The notes under the pieces are model-generated. The model searched no databases. It saw only the letters and a program-made list of their open reading frames with translations, and was not told the DNA's origin. Positions 26,081-34,994 of a stretch of DNA of 64,000 nt are shown here, piece after piece; positions within the stretch are counted from its first letter, which is position 1, and every line of letters starts with the position of its first letter. Both the position numbers and the translations under genes were made by a program. The stretch spans positions 2,920,458-2,984,457 of the forward strand of contig NC_015152.1 of assembly GCF_000190435.1 (NCBI RefSeq), read 5' to 3'. Source of the stretch: Sphaerochaeta globosa str. Buddy. Lineage in GTDB: Bacteria; Spirochaetota; Spirochaetia; Sphaerochaetales; Sphaerochaetaceae.

Positions 26081-27006
26081 AGAAGATTACACTTATCGGC
26101 TGCGGGGCTGTTGGAGCTCTTTACGGACTAAGGCTTCATAATCTGCTGGGCAACCAGCATGTCTGTTTTCTGGTCGATGATGACCGAAAGAAACGCTACG
26201 AGCAGCAGGGCATCCTACTCAACGGCGAACGGGCACCCTTTCGCTACTGTACTGCTGAAGAGGCACAGGTAGCCGACCTGATCATTCTCGCAACGAAGAA
26301 CCATCATTTGGGAGCCGCAATTGAGTTGATGAGGTCCTCAGTCGGTCCAAAAACTGTAATTCTTTCCTTGCTCAACGGCATCGAGAGTGAACAGCTTCTA
26401 GCTTCGGCATTCGGGCAGGAGAAAGTTCTGTACAGCTTTGCCGTCGGACTGAACTCCACCCATATGGGCAATACCATCACCTATACAGCCGAGGGACGTA
26501 TTGTGTTTGGTGAGAAGGACAACGCGATCAGCGAGCGGGTTGTGGCGATCAAGGACCTCTTTGAAAGCGCGGGCATAGCCTACGTGGTTCCAGAGGATAT
26601 CCAGCTGCAGATGTGGAACAAGTTCATGCTCAACACAACCTACAACACGATCAGCAGTCTACTCTACGCAACCTATTCTGAATTCGACCAACCATCGGTA
26701 CTGAACTTGGCCCATCTGATCTGTAAGGAAGTACAACTGGTGGCACAATGCGAAGGAGGGCACCTGCCTGACTCCCTGATAGAACAGAACCATAAAATCG
26801 TCTGCAGCCTCGGAGTTGAGGGCAAGACCTCAATGTGTCAGGATATGGAGGCAGGCAGGAAGACCGAGAACGCCTGGTTCTGCGGGACGGTGATCAAGCT
26901 GGGCAACAAGCATGGTATACCTACCCCCACCTGTCAGGCACTATCGCTTTTGGTGGAGGCCAAGGAGCATATCGTTCTCAGCGGCCAAGCTCAGAAAAGG
27001 CGTTGA
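26077..27006 (+). CDS. Ketopantoate reductase (PanE/ApbA) family protein
   Basis: A 309-residue NADP-dependent reductase. The N-terminal Rossmann motif is GCGAVGALYGLRL, followed by TKNHH and LNGIESEQLL, which carries the family's conserved Asn. The catalytic Lys is probably in QMWNKFMLNTTYNTIS. True PanE makes pantoate for coenzyme A, but many members reduce other 2-oxo acids, and no other pan gene is nearby. It is coupled to the peptidase gene by a 4-nt overlap and its 3' end overlaps the convergent RNase D-like gene by 29 bp. Confidence 0.85.
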   Translation: MKKITLIGCGAVGALYGLRLHNLLGNQHVCFLVDDDRKKRYEQQGILLNGERAPFRYCTAEEAQVADLIILATKNHHLGAAIELMRSSVGPKTVILSLLNGIESEQLLASAFGQEKVLYSFAVGLNSTHMGNTITYTAEGRIVFGEKDNAISERVVAIKDLFESAGIAYVVPEDIQLQMWNKFMLNTTYNTISSLLYATYSEFDQPSVLNLAHLICKEVQLVAQCEGGHLPDSLIEQNHKIVCSLGVEGKTSMCQDMEAGRKTENAWFCGTVIKLGNKHGIPTPTCQALSLLVEAKEHIVLSGQAQKRR

Positions 27007-27862
27007 TTTTTGCGATTTTCAGCTTGGCAGTCAGTTCGGTTAGCTTCTTTGCTGTGCAATTGTTGCAGTACACATGAAAATCTGCATCCGATGAGGGAAC
27101 ATCCTTTGCCATCTCCAGCAAAAGGTGCTTTTCCAGAATCCTGACTGCAGGTACGTTATACTTGCGGGCCAATTCATCGCGGGCAATGAAGAAGTGCTTA
27201 AGAAAGACCTTCTCCTCCCGAGAGAGATATTTCCACGAGGAGAACTTGGTCCAACCCGGTTTGTCCGGTCCCTTGCTCTTTCCAGCCTGCAGCATTTCAA
27301 GGGCGACTTTCTCAGTCAGTCCCTTTTTCTCCACTTCCCCATCCAGGATATCCTTAAGAACAAGCAGGTGCTCAACATCGGAGAGGGCGTATTCAATCTG
27401 GTCGCTCTTCAGCGGACGGATAAGCCAGTTGGTCATCTGGTTTTTCTTTTTGCTGGAGAGGTTGGGCTTTTCCGCCTCAGGTATATAGCGCTCCACCAAC
27501 CCGGTAAGGTTGCCGATATATCCGAGAGCCAGGGCTGCAATGCGAATATCGTACACCCCATCGAGCAAGATATCATATTGCTTGCGCACCAAGGCTGAGT
27601 CGCTGGCACAGTCGAACATCACCTTGAGGAGGGAAGCATCCTCCAAGAAGGCCTTCAGGGCCTCTTTGGAAAGGGTGAATGGGTCGACCAACGCGTAGGC
27701 TGATCCATCAAAAAGTTGGATGAGACAGAGGTGTTCCCCGTAGATATGCAGGTTGAACTCCCCTTCAAAATCCATGGCAACCGTAGTGATGCCCTGCTCT
27801 TTCCATTGTGACTGCAACAGATTCAGTTTTGCATCGGAGTCAATCAAGGTGTATGTATGCAT
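26978..27862 (-). CDS. RNase D-like DEDDy 3'-5' exonuclease
   Basis: A 294-residue protein. The three exonuclease motifs are visible: Asp and Glu in AMDFEGEFNLH, Asp in MFDCASDSALV, and the Tyr-x-x-x-Asp pair in YALSDVEHLLVL. A helical region follows that may contain an HRDC-like domain (SREEKVFLKHFFIARDELARKYNVPAVRIL). RNase D trims the 3' ends of tRNA and other stable RNAs. ATG 27862 has no ribosome site; TATGCT lies 8 nt upstream, so a very short leader is likely. Confidence 0.87.
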   Translation of the reverse strand: MHTYTLIDSDAKLNLLQSQWKEQGITTVAMDFEGEFNLHIYGEHLCLIQLFDGSAYALVDPFTLSKEALKAFLEDASLLKVMFDCASDSALVRKQYDILLDGVYDIRIAALALGYIGNLTGLVERYIPEAEKPNLSSKKKNQMTNWLIRPLKSDQIEYALSDVEHLLVLKDILDGEVEKKGLTEKVALEMLQAGKSKGPDKPGWTKFSSWKYLSREEKVFLKHFFIARDELARKYNVPAVRILEKHLLLEMAKDVPSSDADFHVYCNNCTAKKLTELTAKLKIAKINAFSELGR

Positions 27863-28169
27863 AGGAGGACAGCATATCAAATTGAGAAGAAAGAGAGAAC
27901 CTCTTCTCTGCGTGTATCGGAAGTAATGAAAATTACAAAATATGCTTTTATATCATATTATTCATATTTTTTGTACATTATTGATAATATAACCAGTATA
28001 TAAGTAAGTATAGTCATTTTTTATATGCTAATTTTTATATTATTATGTATTTTGCCTAAAATGGTTTTGCTTTTCTTAGAAATCTTTCTACATTCCACTC
28101 AATCCACTTAACACGATAAATAAATATCGATATCTTTTAGTCATCCATCAGATTCCAAGGAGTTGAGCA
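27863..28169. other. Very AT-rich intergenic region
   Basis: About 300 bp between the divergent RNase D-like and alcohol dehydrogenase genes; 27925-28140 is strikingly AT-rich compared with its surroundings. I see no open frame with a ribosome site and no tRNA-like fold. It probably holds the alcohol dehydrogenase promoter and a curved or regulator-bound segment. Confidence 0.6.
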
Positions 28170-29324
28170 ATGAGTACCATGAGTTTTTCCATTCCCCGAA
28201 CCATCTATTACGGAGAAGGTTCACTTGAAAAACTTTCCACGTTGAAAGGCAAACGCGCCGCTATCGTCACTGGAGGGAGCTCCATGAAAAAATTCGGTTT
28301 TCTCGAGCAGACAGTAGCCCTGCTTCAGAAAGCCGGTATCGAGTCGATCATCATCGACGGGGTTGAACCCAACCCCTCGGTCGAGACCGTCAAAAAGGGT
28401 GCGCAGAGCATGCTCGATTTTGGTCCCGATTGGATCGTAGCCATCGGAGGCGGCTCGGCTCTGGATGCAGCAAAAGTCATGTGGTGCTTCTATGAGCATC
28501 CCGAGCTCAGCTTCGAGGATATCATCACACCCGGAAGCATGCCCGCCCTGCGTACCAAGGCCAAGTTCATTGCCATCCCTTCAACCAGTGGAACTGCAAG
28601 CGAAATTACTGCGTTCAGTGTTATCACCGATACTGCAAAGCACATTAAATACCCGATTGTAGCAGCCGATATGGTTCCCGATATCGCCATCCTCGACCCT
28701 GCACTTCCGATGACCATGCCCAAGCATATCACCGCTAATACCGGGATGGATGTCATGGCCCATGCGGTGGAAGCCCTCGCTTCGACTGCAGCGACGGCTT
28801 TCACCGATCCGTATGCCATCCAGGCGATCAAGATGGTGCTCGAGAGCCTGCCGGTAGCGTACGCAGAGCCGAAGAACATGGCCGCCCGTGAAGCAATGCA
28901 TGAAGCTTCCGCCTTAGCCGGCATGGCCTTTACCAATGCCTCCCTGGGCTTGGTCCATTCGATGGCCCATAAAATCGGAGGGGAATTCGGTGTCACCCAT
29001 GGCCTTGCCAATGCCATTCTGCTTCCCTATGTCATCGCCTACAACCGCAAATTCAGTGACAAGTATGACTATGCTGAAAAAATTCTGGGACTTGGGGACC
29101 TTTGCAAGGCAATCGATGGGATGAACAAGAAAATGGGTATCCCCTCCACGTTCAAGGATTGCACCGAGGTTGACTTCAACGAGGCAAAATTCAAGGAAGT
29201 ACTGGACCGCATGAGCAAGAATGCATGGGAAGATCCTTGTACGCTGACCAATCCCGGAAAGCCTACCATAGCAGATGTAAAAATGCTTTTTGAGGCTGCT
29301 TACTACGGGAAGGCAGTAAAATAA
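28170..29324 (+). CDS. Iron-containing alcohol dehydrogenase
   Basis: A 384-residue group III alcohol dehydrogenase. The NAD-binding GGGSALDAAK (about 91-100) and the metal-binding region are clear: Asp and His in TGMDVMAHAVEA (about 193-204), and His residues in LGLVHSMAHKIGGEFGVTHGLANA (about 252-275). Family members reduce aldehydes such as butanal or acetaldehyde during fermentation. AAGGAG lies 7 nt before the ATG. It stands alone with a strong terminator 21 nt after its stop. The long AT-rich leader region suggests regulated expression. Confidence 0.93.
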   Translation: MSTMSFSIPRTIYYGEGSLEKLSTLKGKRAAIVTGGSSMKKFGFLEQTVALLQKAGIESIIIDGVEPNPSVETVKKGAQSMLDFGPDWIVAIGGGSALDAAKVMWCFYEHPELSFEDIITPGSMPALRTKAKFIAIPSTSGTASEITAFSVITDTAKHIKYPIVAADMVPDIAILDPALPMTMPKHITANTGMDVMAHAVEALASTAATAFTDPYAIQAIKMVLESLPVAYAEPKNMAAREAMHEASALAGMAFTNASLGLVHSMAHKIGGEFGVTHGLANAILLPYVIAYNRKFSDKYDYAEKILGLGDLCKAIDGMNKKMGIPSTFKDCTEVDFNEAKFKEVLDRMSKNAWEDPCTLTNPGKPTIADVKMLFEAAYYGKAVK

Positions 29325-29344
29325 CGAGAAGCTGATTATCAAAG

Positions 29345-29375
29345 GAAGACCGCTCAAATCGAGCGGTCTTCTTAC
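29345..29375. terminator. Bidirectional terminator between alcohol dehydrogenase and uracil permease genes
   Basis: A perfect 11-bp stem (GAAGACCGCTC with GAGCGGTCTTC) with a 5-nt loop is followed by TTACTTTTCT on the plus strand. It lies between convergent genes. Confidence 0.85.
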
Positions 29376-29395
29376 TTTTCTACTACGTGTTCTTG

Positions 29396-30679
29396 TTATA
29401 CCTGGGTCTTGGGCAAGGCAAGGTTCAAGAGAATGCCGACAAGCGTAGCAAGTGCGACGCCGGCAAGCGAGAAGGTCAGGTTCTGGCCCATTGCAAAGGA
29501 AAGGGTTCCCCCACCGATGCCGATGACCAGAATCACGCTGCTGATGGTCAAGTTGCGCTTGTCCTCATAATTCACTCCTGCATCAACCAGCGTTCTGAGT
29601 CCGCTGGAAGCAATGGTGCCGAAGAGCAGCATCGAGATGCCTCCGAGCACTGGATTCGGAATGGTCTGAATAAGTGCTCCGAATTTGGGGAAGAATGACA
29701 GGAGGATTGCAACCACTGCGGCTCCACCGGTTACCCAGACGCTGTAAACGCGGGTAAGTGCCAATACTCCGATGTTCTCACCGTAGGTGGTGTTGGGAGG
29801 TCCACCCCAGAACGATGCCCAAAGCGTTGCAATACCATCACCGGCAAGCGTCCTGTCGAGGCCTGGATCCTTGTAGAAGTCCTTTCCCACTACTTTGGAA
29901 ATGGTCAGGGTATCTCCAAGGTGTTCGCAGATGGTTGCCAGCGATACTATAATAAAGGTTACGGCCGCCACCAAATTGAACTTGGGAAGGGCAAAGGAGG
30001 GAAGCCCGAACCAAGCAGCCTCTTTGACTGCTGCAAAGCTGATCAAGGCATACTGAGGAAAAAGAAGCCCGAGAATGAGGGCGAAGAAGTAGCCCCCGAA
30101 CAGGCCCAGGAGAATCGGGATAATACTGAAAAAGCCCTTGGAGAAAATGTTTGCCACAATGGTAAGAGCCAGTGTGACTGCTGCGATTGACAGGTAGAAG
30201 AGGCTGTAGTTGCCGCTTGCATCGTTCATTGCCATCCCCATTGCGGTGGGAGCAAGGTTCATGCCGATGACTACGATGACCGAGCCGATGACTACCGGTG
30301 GCAGGGCTTTGTTCAACCATGCATACCCGGCTTTCTTGATGATGAAGGCTACCAGGGTATAGAAAAGACCGGAGACGAAGGCACCACCCATGGCATAGGC
30401 CACCCCATAACTACTGCTGATGGCTATAAGGGCAGGGATGAATGCAAACGAAGAACCCAAGAAAGCCGGAACCTTTGCCCCGGTAATCAGGATGTAGAGC
30501 AGGGTTCCCGTACCAGCGGTGAAGAGCGCCGTACTGGGGCTCAATCCGGTGAGGATGGGTACGAGAATGGTCGCACCGAACATCGCGAAGACATGCTGGA
30601 TACTCAAAGGAATCCACTGTCCCAATGGCGGCTTGTCGGCCGGACCATACTTTACAAAGCTGGATGGTTGGTTTGCCAT
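29396..30679 (-). CDS. uraA: NCS2 family uracil/nucleobase permease
   Basis: A 427-residue membrane protein with about 14 hydrophobic segments. It matches UraA: QHVFAMFGATILVPILTG at the start, the ATICEHLGD motif with the substrate-binding Glu, and PNTTYGENIGVLALTRVYS with the second conserved Glu. It imports uracil or a related base with protons. ATG 30679 is 7 nt after AAGGAG and is preferred over a longer frame from 30706. No PyrR-type attenuator is evident upstream. Xanthine or other base specificity is less likely. Confidence 0.9.
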   Translation of the reverse strand: MANQPSSFVKYGPADKPPLGQWIPLSIQHVFAMFGATILVPILTGLSPSTALFTAGTGTLLYILITGAKVPAFLGSSFAFIPALIAISSSYGVAYAMGGAFVSGLFYTLVAFIIKKAGYAWLNKALPPVVIGSVIVVIGMNLAPTAMGMAMNDASGNYSLFYLSIAAVTLALTIVANIFSKGFFSIIPILLGLFGGYFFALILGLLFPQYALISFAAVKEAAWFGLPSFALPKFNLVAAVTFIIVSLATICEHLGDTLTISKVVGKDFYKDPGLDRTLAGDGIATLWASFWGGPPNTTYGENIGVLALTRVYSVWVTGGAAVVAILLSFFPKFGALIQTIPNPVLGGISMLLFGTIASSGLRTLVDAGVNYEDKRNLTISSVILVIGIGGGTLSFAMGQNLTFSLAGVALATLVGILLNLALPKTQV

Positions 30680-30803
30680 CAGAGAGCTCCTTGAACCTGT
30701 GCACACAAAGAACCTGGGCTCTTGGTACAGGAAACAGGCAGAGGGGGATGATGACTTGCAGGAAGTCTCTCCATCCTACCGAGAATTCAAAGAGTGTGGG
30801 AAG

Positions 30804-30857
30804 TGCAAACATGCATGAATATGCAAAATATGTGCAAAATTGGCACCAAATTGCAAC
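30804..30857. repeat. Four TGCAA(A) repeats upstream of the permease
   Basis: TGCAAA occurs at 30804, 30822 and 30833, and TGCAAC at 30852, in an AT-rich stretch ahead of the nucleobase permease and just after the 68-aa gene. Regular repeats at a promoter-like position suggest a protein-binding region. Significance is uncertain. Confidence 0.35.
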
Positions 30858-30858
30858 A

Positions 30859-31065
30859 TCATGCCAATCTGCGCAACGAATCTTCCTGATCGAACACTTT
30901 CTCCTGGATAGGGCAAAGTTCAAGCATTGCAAGCTGAACCGTGCGGTTCAAAGCGGAAAACTGCTCACTTTCATAAAAATCGCGAAGAATCATGCGGGCT
31001 ACCCGCCTGCGCTCAGCACCGATTTTTCTTCCCGGTCTCTCCGATCTCTTCTCTTGTGTGTTCAT
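30859..31065 (-). CDS. Small basic hypothetical protein, 68 aa
   Basis: I do not recognise this protein. ATG 31065 has an excellent AGGAGG 4 nt upstream, and the frame yields 68 residues. The N-terminal third is strongly basic (KRSERPGRKIGAERRRVARM) and the rest is amphipathic helix-like with acidic residues. No cysteine motif or membrane segment is seen. Its ATG comes 1 nt after the stop of a 48-aa membrane peptide gene, whose last codons form its ribosome site, so the two are surely co-translated. A nucleic-acid or membrane-surface partner role is possible but unsupported. Confidence 0.6.
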   Translation of the reverse strand: MNTQEKRSERPGRKIGAERRRVARMILRDFYESEQFSALNRTVQLAMLELCPIQEKVFDQEDSLRRLA

Positions 31066-31066
31066 G

Positions 31067-31213
31067 CTACCTCCTGAAAAGGGGGGAAAGCGCTCCATAC
31101 AGCAGCAGTATGGGTGAAGAGACTAAGACACATACTATAAAGAGCACCATCAAAGGCACTGATGATAGCATCCTGTCATACCACACGGGTAGATTGTTTG
31201 TCTGTTCACGCAT
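31067..31213 (-). CDS. Small single-span membrane protein, 48 aa
   Basis: I do not recognise this peptide; it is below the usual annotation length. It starts MREQTNNLPVWYDRM, has a hydrophobic stretch of roughly 24 residues (about 17-42), and ends with two arginines. The support is good: AAGGAGG lies 7 nt before the ATG, the charge pattern fits a membrane span, and its final Arg-Arg-stop codons serve as the ribosome site of the next gene 1 nt away. The shape resembles small regulatory or holin-like membrane peptides, but no function can be assigned. Confidence 0.6.
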   Translation of the reverse strand: MREQTNNLPVWYDRMLSSVPLMVLFIVCVLVSSPILLLYGALSPLFRR

Positions 31214-31271
31214 ACACTCCCCTCCTTGTTTCTGATTCCAGTTTACGGCAGGTAGTGTGACACAGAATGTC

Positions 31272-32228
31272 TCAGTTAAAAGTTTTTATACGATTTTGCA
31301 TGGACTCGACGGTTTCCGTATAGAGTTTAACAAACTCAGGAGGATCGATGGGCCGTGCTTGGGAGCCGAAGAATAAGAGTGATGAGAGAATTTCTTGCAG
31401 GTTTGCTACGGGGAGTGTCACTTCCAGAGCATCCTGCCCTGCTTCCTTGACCAGCCTCTGCTTTTGCTTTTCATGCCACGTTTGGGTTGCCAGCGTATTG
31501 ATTGCCCAGCCGTAGACACGGAAGGTCACATAGGTAACCGTTTTGCCCATGAAAATACCATAGCCGGAGTGGATGAATGCATCAAGCTCTGCCTCGCTGT
31601 AGCGATCTTTCATTAGGTCCCCTGCAATCGGGGAAAGGGAGATGATTCTGCTGAGGTGGAAGGTCCTGAGCTCCTTGTGCTGCATGTCATAGGAGACAAG
31701 GTACCAGCGAGCGCTGTAATTAATCAGCTTCAGCGGCTCAATGTGCCGCTTGGAGAGCTCTCCGTTGGCATTCTTATAGTGCATGGTCATACGCTCTGCG
31801 CTCTTCATTGCCGCGCAGATCGTATTGAAAACCTCGTAGTCGGGCCAATCCTGAACCGGGGTTATGAACACAATTTTCTCGGCCAAGGGCCGGTAACTTT
31901 TTTCCAATCCACTATCAAGCCCTTCGCTGATCATTTCTGTCAAAGCCCCCATAAGTCCCTGAGACTGTGCAAGGCTTCTAAAAAGGGCGTTCAGCACCAA
32001 CATTCGTTCATTGGAATTGGAAAAGAGGGTGAAGCTTTGGGAATAGCTATACCACCGTTTCTCAGCTTCGTAGCGTATGGGTGCTTTCAGTTGGTCGCGT
32101 AGAAACTCGATGTCCCGCAACACCTGCCTGCGCGAAAGGCAAAACTCGCGCATGATCGCCCTGGTTTGTACACCACCCTCTTGTTCGATGGTTCGATTGA
32201 TGAAAACGATGCGTTCCAATTGGCTCAT
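31272..32228 (-). CDS. WYL-domain transcriptional regulator
   Basis: A 318-residue regulator. It has an N-terminal helix-turn-helix (about 5-55, MREFCLSRRQVLRDIEFLRDQ), a WYL domain with the eponymous motif in SARWYLVSYDMQ (about 180) and a C-terminal WCX-like region. WYL proteins sense nucleic acids or nucleotides and often act on stress or defence genes, but no defence gene is nearby. The start has no ribosome site. TTCACG-16-TATACT ends 6 nt before ATG 32228, and this promoter is embedded in the PEPCK terminator. It could control the two small genes downstream or PEPCK; the sequence does not say. Confidence 0.87.
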   Translation of the reverse strand: MSQLERIVFINRTIEQEGGVQTRAIMREFCLSRRQVLRDIEFLRDQLKAPIRYEAEKRWYSYSQSFTLFSNSNERMLVLNALFRSLAQSQGLMGALTEMISEGLDSGLEKSYRPLAEKIVFITPVQDWPDYEVFNTICAAMKSAERMTMHYKNANGELSKRHIEPLKLINYSARWYLVSYDMQHKELRTFHLSRIISLSPIAGDLMKDRYSEAELDAFIHSGYGIFMGKTVTYVTFRVYGWAINTLATQTWHEKQKQRLVKEAGQDALEVTLPVANLQEILSSLLFFGSQARPIDPPEFVKLYTETVESMQNRIKTFN

Positions 32229-32234
32229 GATGCC

Positions 32235-32270
32235 AGTATACACAAAAAGGCTCTCCCGTGAAGGAGAGCC
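32235..32270 (-). terminator. PEPCK terminator overlapping the WYL gene promoter
   Basis: On the minus strand an 8-bp stem (GGCTCTCC/GGAGAGCC, 32270-32249) is followed by TTTTT, a good intrinsic terminator for the PEPCK gene. The WYL -35 (TTCACG) spans the loop and the right arm of the stem, and TATACT (32240-32235) starts 8 nt after it. Confidence 0.8.
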
Positions 32271-32298
32271 GTAGTACAGAATCCGTAAGAAACGCTAC

Positions 32299-34128
32299 TT
32301 ACTTGGCAGCCTTGAGGTTTGCCTCGAGCTGATCCAGGAAGGTTGCGAGTTCCTTGGGAAGCTTATCACCGAACTTCGGGTAGTGGTTGGCGCGGATGTC
32401 TTCGACTTCATTGATCCAGCCGTCGATATCTACAGCAAGCAGCTCCTTCATATCCTCAACAGTAACGCCTTCAGGACGATCGATGGCGTCTGCAGTGGGC
32501 ATAATGCCGATCGGGGTGTCGATGGTCTTTGCAGTACCTTCACAGGCCTCGAAGACCCACTTCAGGACACGGCTGTTCTCACCATAACCCGGCCAGAGCC
32601 ACTTGCCGTCTTCGGTCTTGCGGAACCAGTTGACATAGAAAATCTTGGGAAGCTTGCTCTGATCCTTGGCAGCCTTACCGACGTTGATCCAGTGCTGGAA
32701 ATACTCACCCATGTTGTAACCACAGAAGGGGAGCATGGCAAACGGGTCACGGCGGACAGTACCGACCTTGAGGTCGAGGGCAGCTGCAGTGATTTCGGAA
32801 CCGACAATTGAACCAAGGAACACACCGTGGTTCCAGTCATGACTCTGGTGTACCAAGGGGATGGTCTTCGGGCGGCGGCCACCGAACAGGATTGCGCTGA
32901 TGGGCACACCCTTCGGGTCTTCCCATTCAGTTGCAATGCTGGGGCACTGCTTCGCAGGAGCGGTGAAACGTGCATTGGGGTGAGCTGCAGGCTTCTGGGT
33001 CTTGTCACCCTTTCTCTGCACCCATTCGTTGCCGTTCCAGTCGATCAACTTGCCAGGAGCATCGTAGCCGATGCCTTCCCACCAAATGTCGTTGTCCTCG
33101 GTGAGGGCACAGTTGGTGTAGATGGTGTTCTTGGAAGCGGCAATCAAAGCATTGTGGTTGGAATCAGAGGAAGTGCCGGGGGCAACACCAAAGAAACCAG
33201 CTTCCGGGTTGATGGCATACAATCTGCCGTCAGAGCCGTACTTCATCCAGGCAATGTCATCACCGACGGTCTCAACCTTCCATCCGGGGATGGTGGGAAT
33301 GAGCATGGCCAGGTTGGTCTTGCCGCAAGCGGAGGGGAAAGCACCGGTGACAAAAATGCTCTTGCCAGCGGGATTGGAAATCTTGAGGATGAGCATGTGC
33401 TCAGCGAGCCAGCCTTCATCGCGGGCAAGGACGGAAGCGATGCGCAGGGCAAGGCACTTCTTTCCAAGCAGGGCGTTTCCACCATAGCCGGAACCATAGG
33501 ACCAAATCTCGCGGGTCTCGGGGAAATGGGAGATATACTTGTCGTCAAGCGGGGCGCAAGGCCAGACGCCATTGTCGCTTTCACCCTCAGCCAGCGGTTT
33601 GCCGACAGAGTGGTAGCAGGGGACATAGGCACCGTCAGTTCCAAGAACATCCAGAACCTTCAAGCCGACACGGGTCATGATCATCATGTTGATGACAACG
33701 TACGCGCTGTCGGTCAGCTCTACACCAATCTTTGCAATGGGGGAACCGATGGGGCCCATGGAGAACGGAATAACATACAGGGTACGACCCTTCATGCAGC
33801 CCTTGTACAGGCCGGTCATGGTCTTCTTCAGCTCAGTGGGATCGATCCAGTTGTTGGTCGGACCTGCTGCTTCCTTGTTTTGGGCAGCGATATACGTTCT
33901 GTTCTCTACACGAGCAACGTCGGAAGGATCAGAATTGTATGCTACACAACCAGGCTTCTTTTCGGGATTCAATGCTACACAATATCCGCCGGCAAGCTGC
34001 TCGGCTACCAATTGGTCATACTGTGCGGAACTTCCGTCTGCAATAACGATCTCATTGGGGGTCGTAAGCGCTGCAAAATCCAAGATCCATTTCTTGAGCC
34101 CAGCATGCTTAATGTCATTGACGTTCAT
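32299..34128 (-). CDS. pckG: Phosphoenolpyruvate carboxykinase (GTP)
   Basis: A 609-residue enzyme of normal length interconverting oxaloacetate + GTP and PEP + CO2 + GDP. The GTP-class P-loop [13 protein letters not shown] (with catalytic Cys) lies near residue 275, followed by [11 protein letters not shown] and [14 protein letters not shown]. The early segment [16 protein letters not shown] and the RRPKTIPLV region match. ATG 34128 is 6 nt after AAGGAG; a frame from 34155 is longer but unsupported. The leader carries a small hairpin (GCAATTCT/AGAATTGC, 34155-34182). In a fermenter it may fix CO2 towards oxaloacetate. Confidence 0.95.
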   Translation of the reverse strand: MNVNDIKHAGLKKWILDFAALTTPNEIVIADGSSAQYDQLVAEQLAGGYCVALNPEKKPGCVAYNSDPSDVARVENRTYIAAQNKEAAGPTNNWIDPTELKKTMTGLYKGCMKGRTLYVIPFSMGPIGSPIAKIGVELTDSAYVVINMMIMTRVGLKVLDVLGTDGAYVPCYHSVGKPLAEGESDNGVWPCAPLDDKYISHFPETREIWSYGSGYGGNALLGKKCLALRIASVLARDEGWLAEHMLILKISNPAGKSIFVTGAFPSACGKTNLAMLIPTIPGWKVETVGDDIAWMKYGSDGRLYAINPEAGFFGVAPGTSSDSNHNALIAASKNTIYTNCALTEDNDIWWEGIGYDAPGKLIDWNGNEWVQRKGDKTQKPAAHPNARFTAPAKQCPSIATEWEDPKGVPISAILFGGRRPKTIPLVHQSHDWNHGVFLGSIVGSEITAAALDLKVGTVRRDPFAMLPFCGYNMGEYFQHWINVGKAAKDQSKLPKIFYVNWFRKTEDGKWLWPGYGENSRVLKWVFEACEGTAKTIDTPIGIMPTADAIDRPEGVTVEDMKELLAVDIDGWINEVEDIRANHYPKFGDKLPKELATFLDQLEANLKAAK

Positions 34129-34254
34129 GGACAACTCCTTATCTGTAAGTTTCATGCAATTCTTCTTAAAGTTGAGAATTGCGCCTTTCCACGTTACCTT
34201 TTTTTTAAATCTTTATCAATACAATTGACAATAGCCTTTTCAAAACCTTGCCAA

Positions 34255-34803
34255 CTAAAACATCGTTCCATGGAATCGCGAATTAAAGCTGATATAGAGT
34301 TCAGGGGGAACATCCTGGGGAATATCCAGCAAATAATCCGATATCTTACGAATTCGCTCTTTTAAGGTATCCTTCTTGTTTACCTGAGCTTCCTTGAGAG
34401 CCTCCAGGCATTCCGCAACGATTTGGTGGCTATTCTTTACTTCCTGGATAGCCGACTTGAAGCGTTGGCTCAGATCCAGAATTATATGGGTCGTCTCCTC
34501 GGGATGGGCTGCAATAAAGGCGGGGAAATTTTGTTGGGAAATCTCAACCAAAACACAATCGGAAAGCGCAACAGCGGTAGCATTCCTTGGTTCCTTATCG
34601 AACAGGCCCATCTCTCCCAGACTCGAACCGGGTTTTGAAATCTCAAAAAGTTCGAATTGCTGAGGAGTATGGTAGTTGAGGTACAACCCCACAGAACCGC
34701 TTCTTAGCAGAAACATTGAAGAACAAGGAGCCCCCTGCTCATACACAACCGTCCCCTTGGGGACCTCCAAAACAGGATTTCCGGCATCATGCTGCATAGT
34801 CAT
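34255..34803 (-). CDS. Cyclic nucleotide-binding domain protein without HTH
   Basis: A 182-residue protein. Residues about 10-125 form a cNMP-binding beta-barrel (VVYEQGAPCSSMFLLRSGSVGLYL) with a phosphate-binding cassette-like stretch GEMGLFDKEPRNATAVA. The C-terminal 55 residues are helical and polar, with no recognisable Crp helix-turn-helix, so it is likely a signalling adaptor and not a DNA-binding regulator. AAGGAGG lies 6 nt before the ATG. It sits upstream of the PEPCK gene on the same strand, 126 nt away. The ligand is not determinable. Confidence 0.85.
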   Translation of the reverse strand: MTMQHDAGNPVLEVPKGTVVYEQGAPCSSMFLLRSGSVGLYLNYHTPQQFELFEISKPGSSLGEMGLFDKEPRNATAVALSDCVLVEISQQNFPAFIAAHPEETTHIILDLSQRFKSAIQEVKNSHQIVAECLEALKEAQVNKKDTLKERIRKISDYLLDIPQDVPPELYISFNSRFHGTMF

Positions 34804-34959
34804 AGGCTGCCTCCTTCACTACGTAATTATACCCTGTGAGCAGTATTCAGAACAAGGGTGGGCCTTTATTCTTGATTTCAGGCATTTTTAATAGAGCGGG
34901 CAAGCAAGGATTCTTTGCTCAGGACGTGGTAGAGCCTCCCTCGTGCAAAATCGCCTAGA

Positions 34960-34988
34960 TTGACACTGATGCGGTGCGCGACTACCCT
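34960..34988 (+). promoter_or_regulatory. Promoter of the U32 gene (leaderless configuration)
   Basis: A consensus TTGACA (34960-34965), a 17-bp spacer and TACCCT (34983-34988) end 6 nt before the ATG at 34995. Transcription should start at or within 1-2 nt of the ATG. Confidence 0.75.
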
Positions 34989-34994
34989 AAGGCT

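Noticed and set aside
30680-30858. PyrR-type attenuator upstream of the uracil permease
   Set aside because: No terminator/antiterminator pair or PyrR-binding loop sequence was seen.
32827-34365. 512-codon plus-strand open frame opposite the PEPCK gene
   Set aside because: The opposite strand encodes complete PEPCK motifs. The plus-strand product has no recognisable domain and low-complexity Gly/Val runs typical of antisense shadows.
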